Source: JBFLVN01 sp040758475 (GTDB lineage Bacteria; JAGRBM01). Taken from it: DNA of 6,809 bases. The notes beneath the pieces are model-generated. The model saw only the letters and a program-made list of their open reading frames with translations. It was not told the origin of the DNA and ran no database searches. Of the stretch, positions 6,144-6,809 are shown piece by piece; position 1 is the stretch's first letter, and each line of letters starts with the position of its first letter. The stretch covers positions 1-6,809 of the forward strand of contig JBFLVN010000204.1 in NCBI GenBank assembly GCA_040758475.1. Reading direction: 5' to 3'. The position numbers were made by a program, and so were the translations under genes.

Positions 6144-6809
6144 TCAAGCCTTTCCGCGAGTCCGGCGGGCGCGCGCGCGGGCCTGCCCAGCCGAACCCAA
6201 GGCCCGGGGAATGGCGGAGAGCGGGAGAACGCGGTCGGCGTGGCCCGCTTCGGCCACTTCCCGTGGCATGCCGTAAACGATGGCCGTTTCCTCCGATTCC
6301 ACCAATACGGTGCCGCCCGCCCCACGGATCGCCCGTGCCCCAGCAAGGCCGTCGTTCCCCATGCCCGTGAGAACGAGGCCCACGACCTCTTCCCCAAGCA
6401 CCTTGGCCGCTGAAACGAAGAGGCGGTCCACGGAGGGGACGAAGCGGTCGTCGGACTTCGGGGCCACGAGGCTGCAACGGACGCCCCCCTTGCCGGGGGC
6501 GAGTTCCAGGTGCGTTCCACCCGGCGCGATCACGATGAGACCCGGTTCGAGAACATCGCCGTCCCGGGCTTCCCGCACTTCCCGGTCCGTGCGGCGGGCG
6601 AGGCGCTCGGCGAAGGGACGGGTGAATCCCTCGGGCATGTGCTGCGCGATGGCGATGGGGGAAGAAAAAGCCGCCGGCAGGTGGTCGATCACGTAATGGA
6701 TCGCCGCGGGCCCTCCGGTGGACGCCCCAACCACCACGTATCCAGGCGGCTCCCCCTCCCGGCCGGCCTTGGCTTCCACCTCGGGGAGCTGGCCCCCTTC
6801 GATCTTGAG
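6144..6809 (-). CDS. cheB: CheB-type protein-glutamate methylesterase, 5' end beyond the window
   Basis: An open frame of 221 residues reaches the right edge without a stop, so the N-terminus is missing. It holds a full CheB methylesterase domain, which removes methyl groups from chemoreceptor glutamates and deamidates glutamines. Counting from the first residue in the window, the catalytic serine is S30 in GASTGGP, the histidine is H57 in QHMPEGFT, and the aspartate is D153 in LTGMGNDG; the spacing matches E. coli CheB (S164, H190, D286). A Gly/Glu-rich stretch (residues 1-23) before the domain looks like the linker that follows the usual N-terminal receiver domain, so the whole gene is probably a standard receiver-plus-esterase CheB. 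A GTG at 6779 could in principle start a stand-alone domain, but the frame stays open upstream. The C-terminus ends in a basic tail (RARARRTRGKA). It heads the cheB-GAF-receiver run. Confidence 0.93.
   Translation of the reverse strand, partial: LKIEGGQLPEVEAKAGREGEPPGYVVVGASTGGPAAIHYVIDHLPAAFSSPIAIAQHMPEGFTRPFAERLARRTDREVREARDGDVLEPGLIVIAPGGTHLELAPGKGGVRCSLVAPKSDDRFVPSVDRLFVSAAKVLGEEVVGLVLTGMGNDGLAGARAIRGAGGTVLVESEETAIVYGMPREVAEAGHADRVLPLSAIPRALGSAGQARARARRTRGKA

Noticed and set aside
6169..6179. Alternating GC run in the 3' end of cheB
   Set aside because: It is only eleven bases and encodes the Arg/Ala tail of the protein; codon bias in high-GC DNA explains it without any structural role.

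Overview
The window is high-GC bacterial DNA packed with genes: nine protein-coding genes, two of them cut by the window edges, and no gap longer than about 110 bases. I see no tRNA, rRNA, CRISPR array, insertion sequence or phage gene. A chemotaxis methylesterase, a CheY-type receiver and a TetR-controlled cluster with a multi-pass membrane protein suggest a free-living, probably Gram-negative chromosome. The phylum cannot be fixed from this sequence, and nothing points to recent transfer.

Left part (1-2956, minus strand): a compact gene run read right to left as TetR-family regulator, multi-pass membrane protein, SRPBCC/START-like protein and DUF547 protein, the last running off the left edge. 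Gaps are 19, 15 and 62 bases, so this looks like one transcription unit. In front of the tetR gene lies a near-consensus sigma70-type promoter (TTGACG, 16 bases, TATAAT). A perfect 22-base palindrome overlaps its -10 box and probable start point. This is a very clear layout for an autorepressed TetR operon. The half-site resembles, from memory, operators of fatty-acid-responsive TetR regulators, and a lipid or envelope role for the operon is inference only.

Middle (3004-3735, plus strand): an AlkD-type DNA alkylation repair glycosylase is transcribed divergently from the tetR operon. Its stop codon overlaps by four bases the stop of a convergent NAD-dependent epimerase/dehydratase gene (3732-4724, minus).

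Right part (4823-6809, minus strand): a signalling cassette read as cheB (methylesterase part, 5' end beyond the window), a coiled-coil plus GAF-domain protein, and a stand-alone CheY-like receiver, followed by the epimerase. CheB would demethylate chemoreceptors, the receiver would carry the phosphoryl signal, and the GAF protein is a likely soluble sensor or scaffold. No CheA, CheW, CheR or chemoreceptor gene is in the window. Two GC-rich inverted repeats lie in this cassette, one directly after the cheB stop and one between cheY and the epimerase gene.
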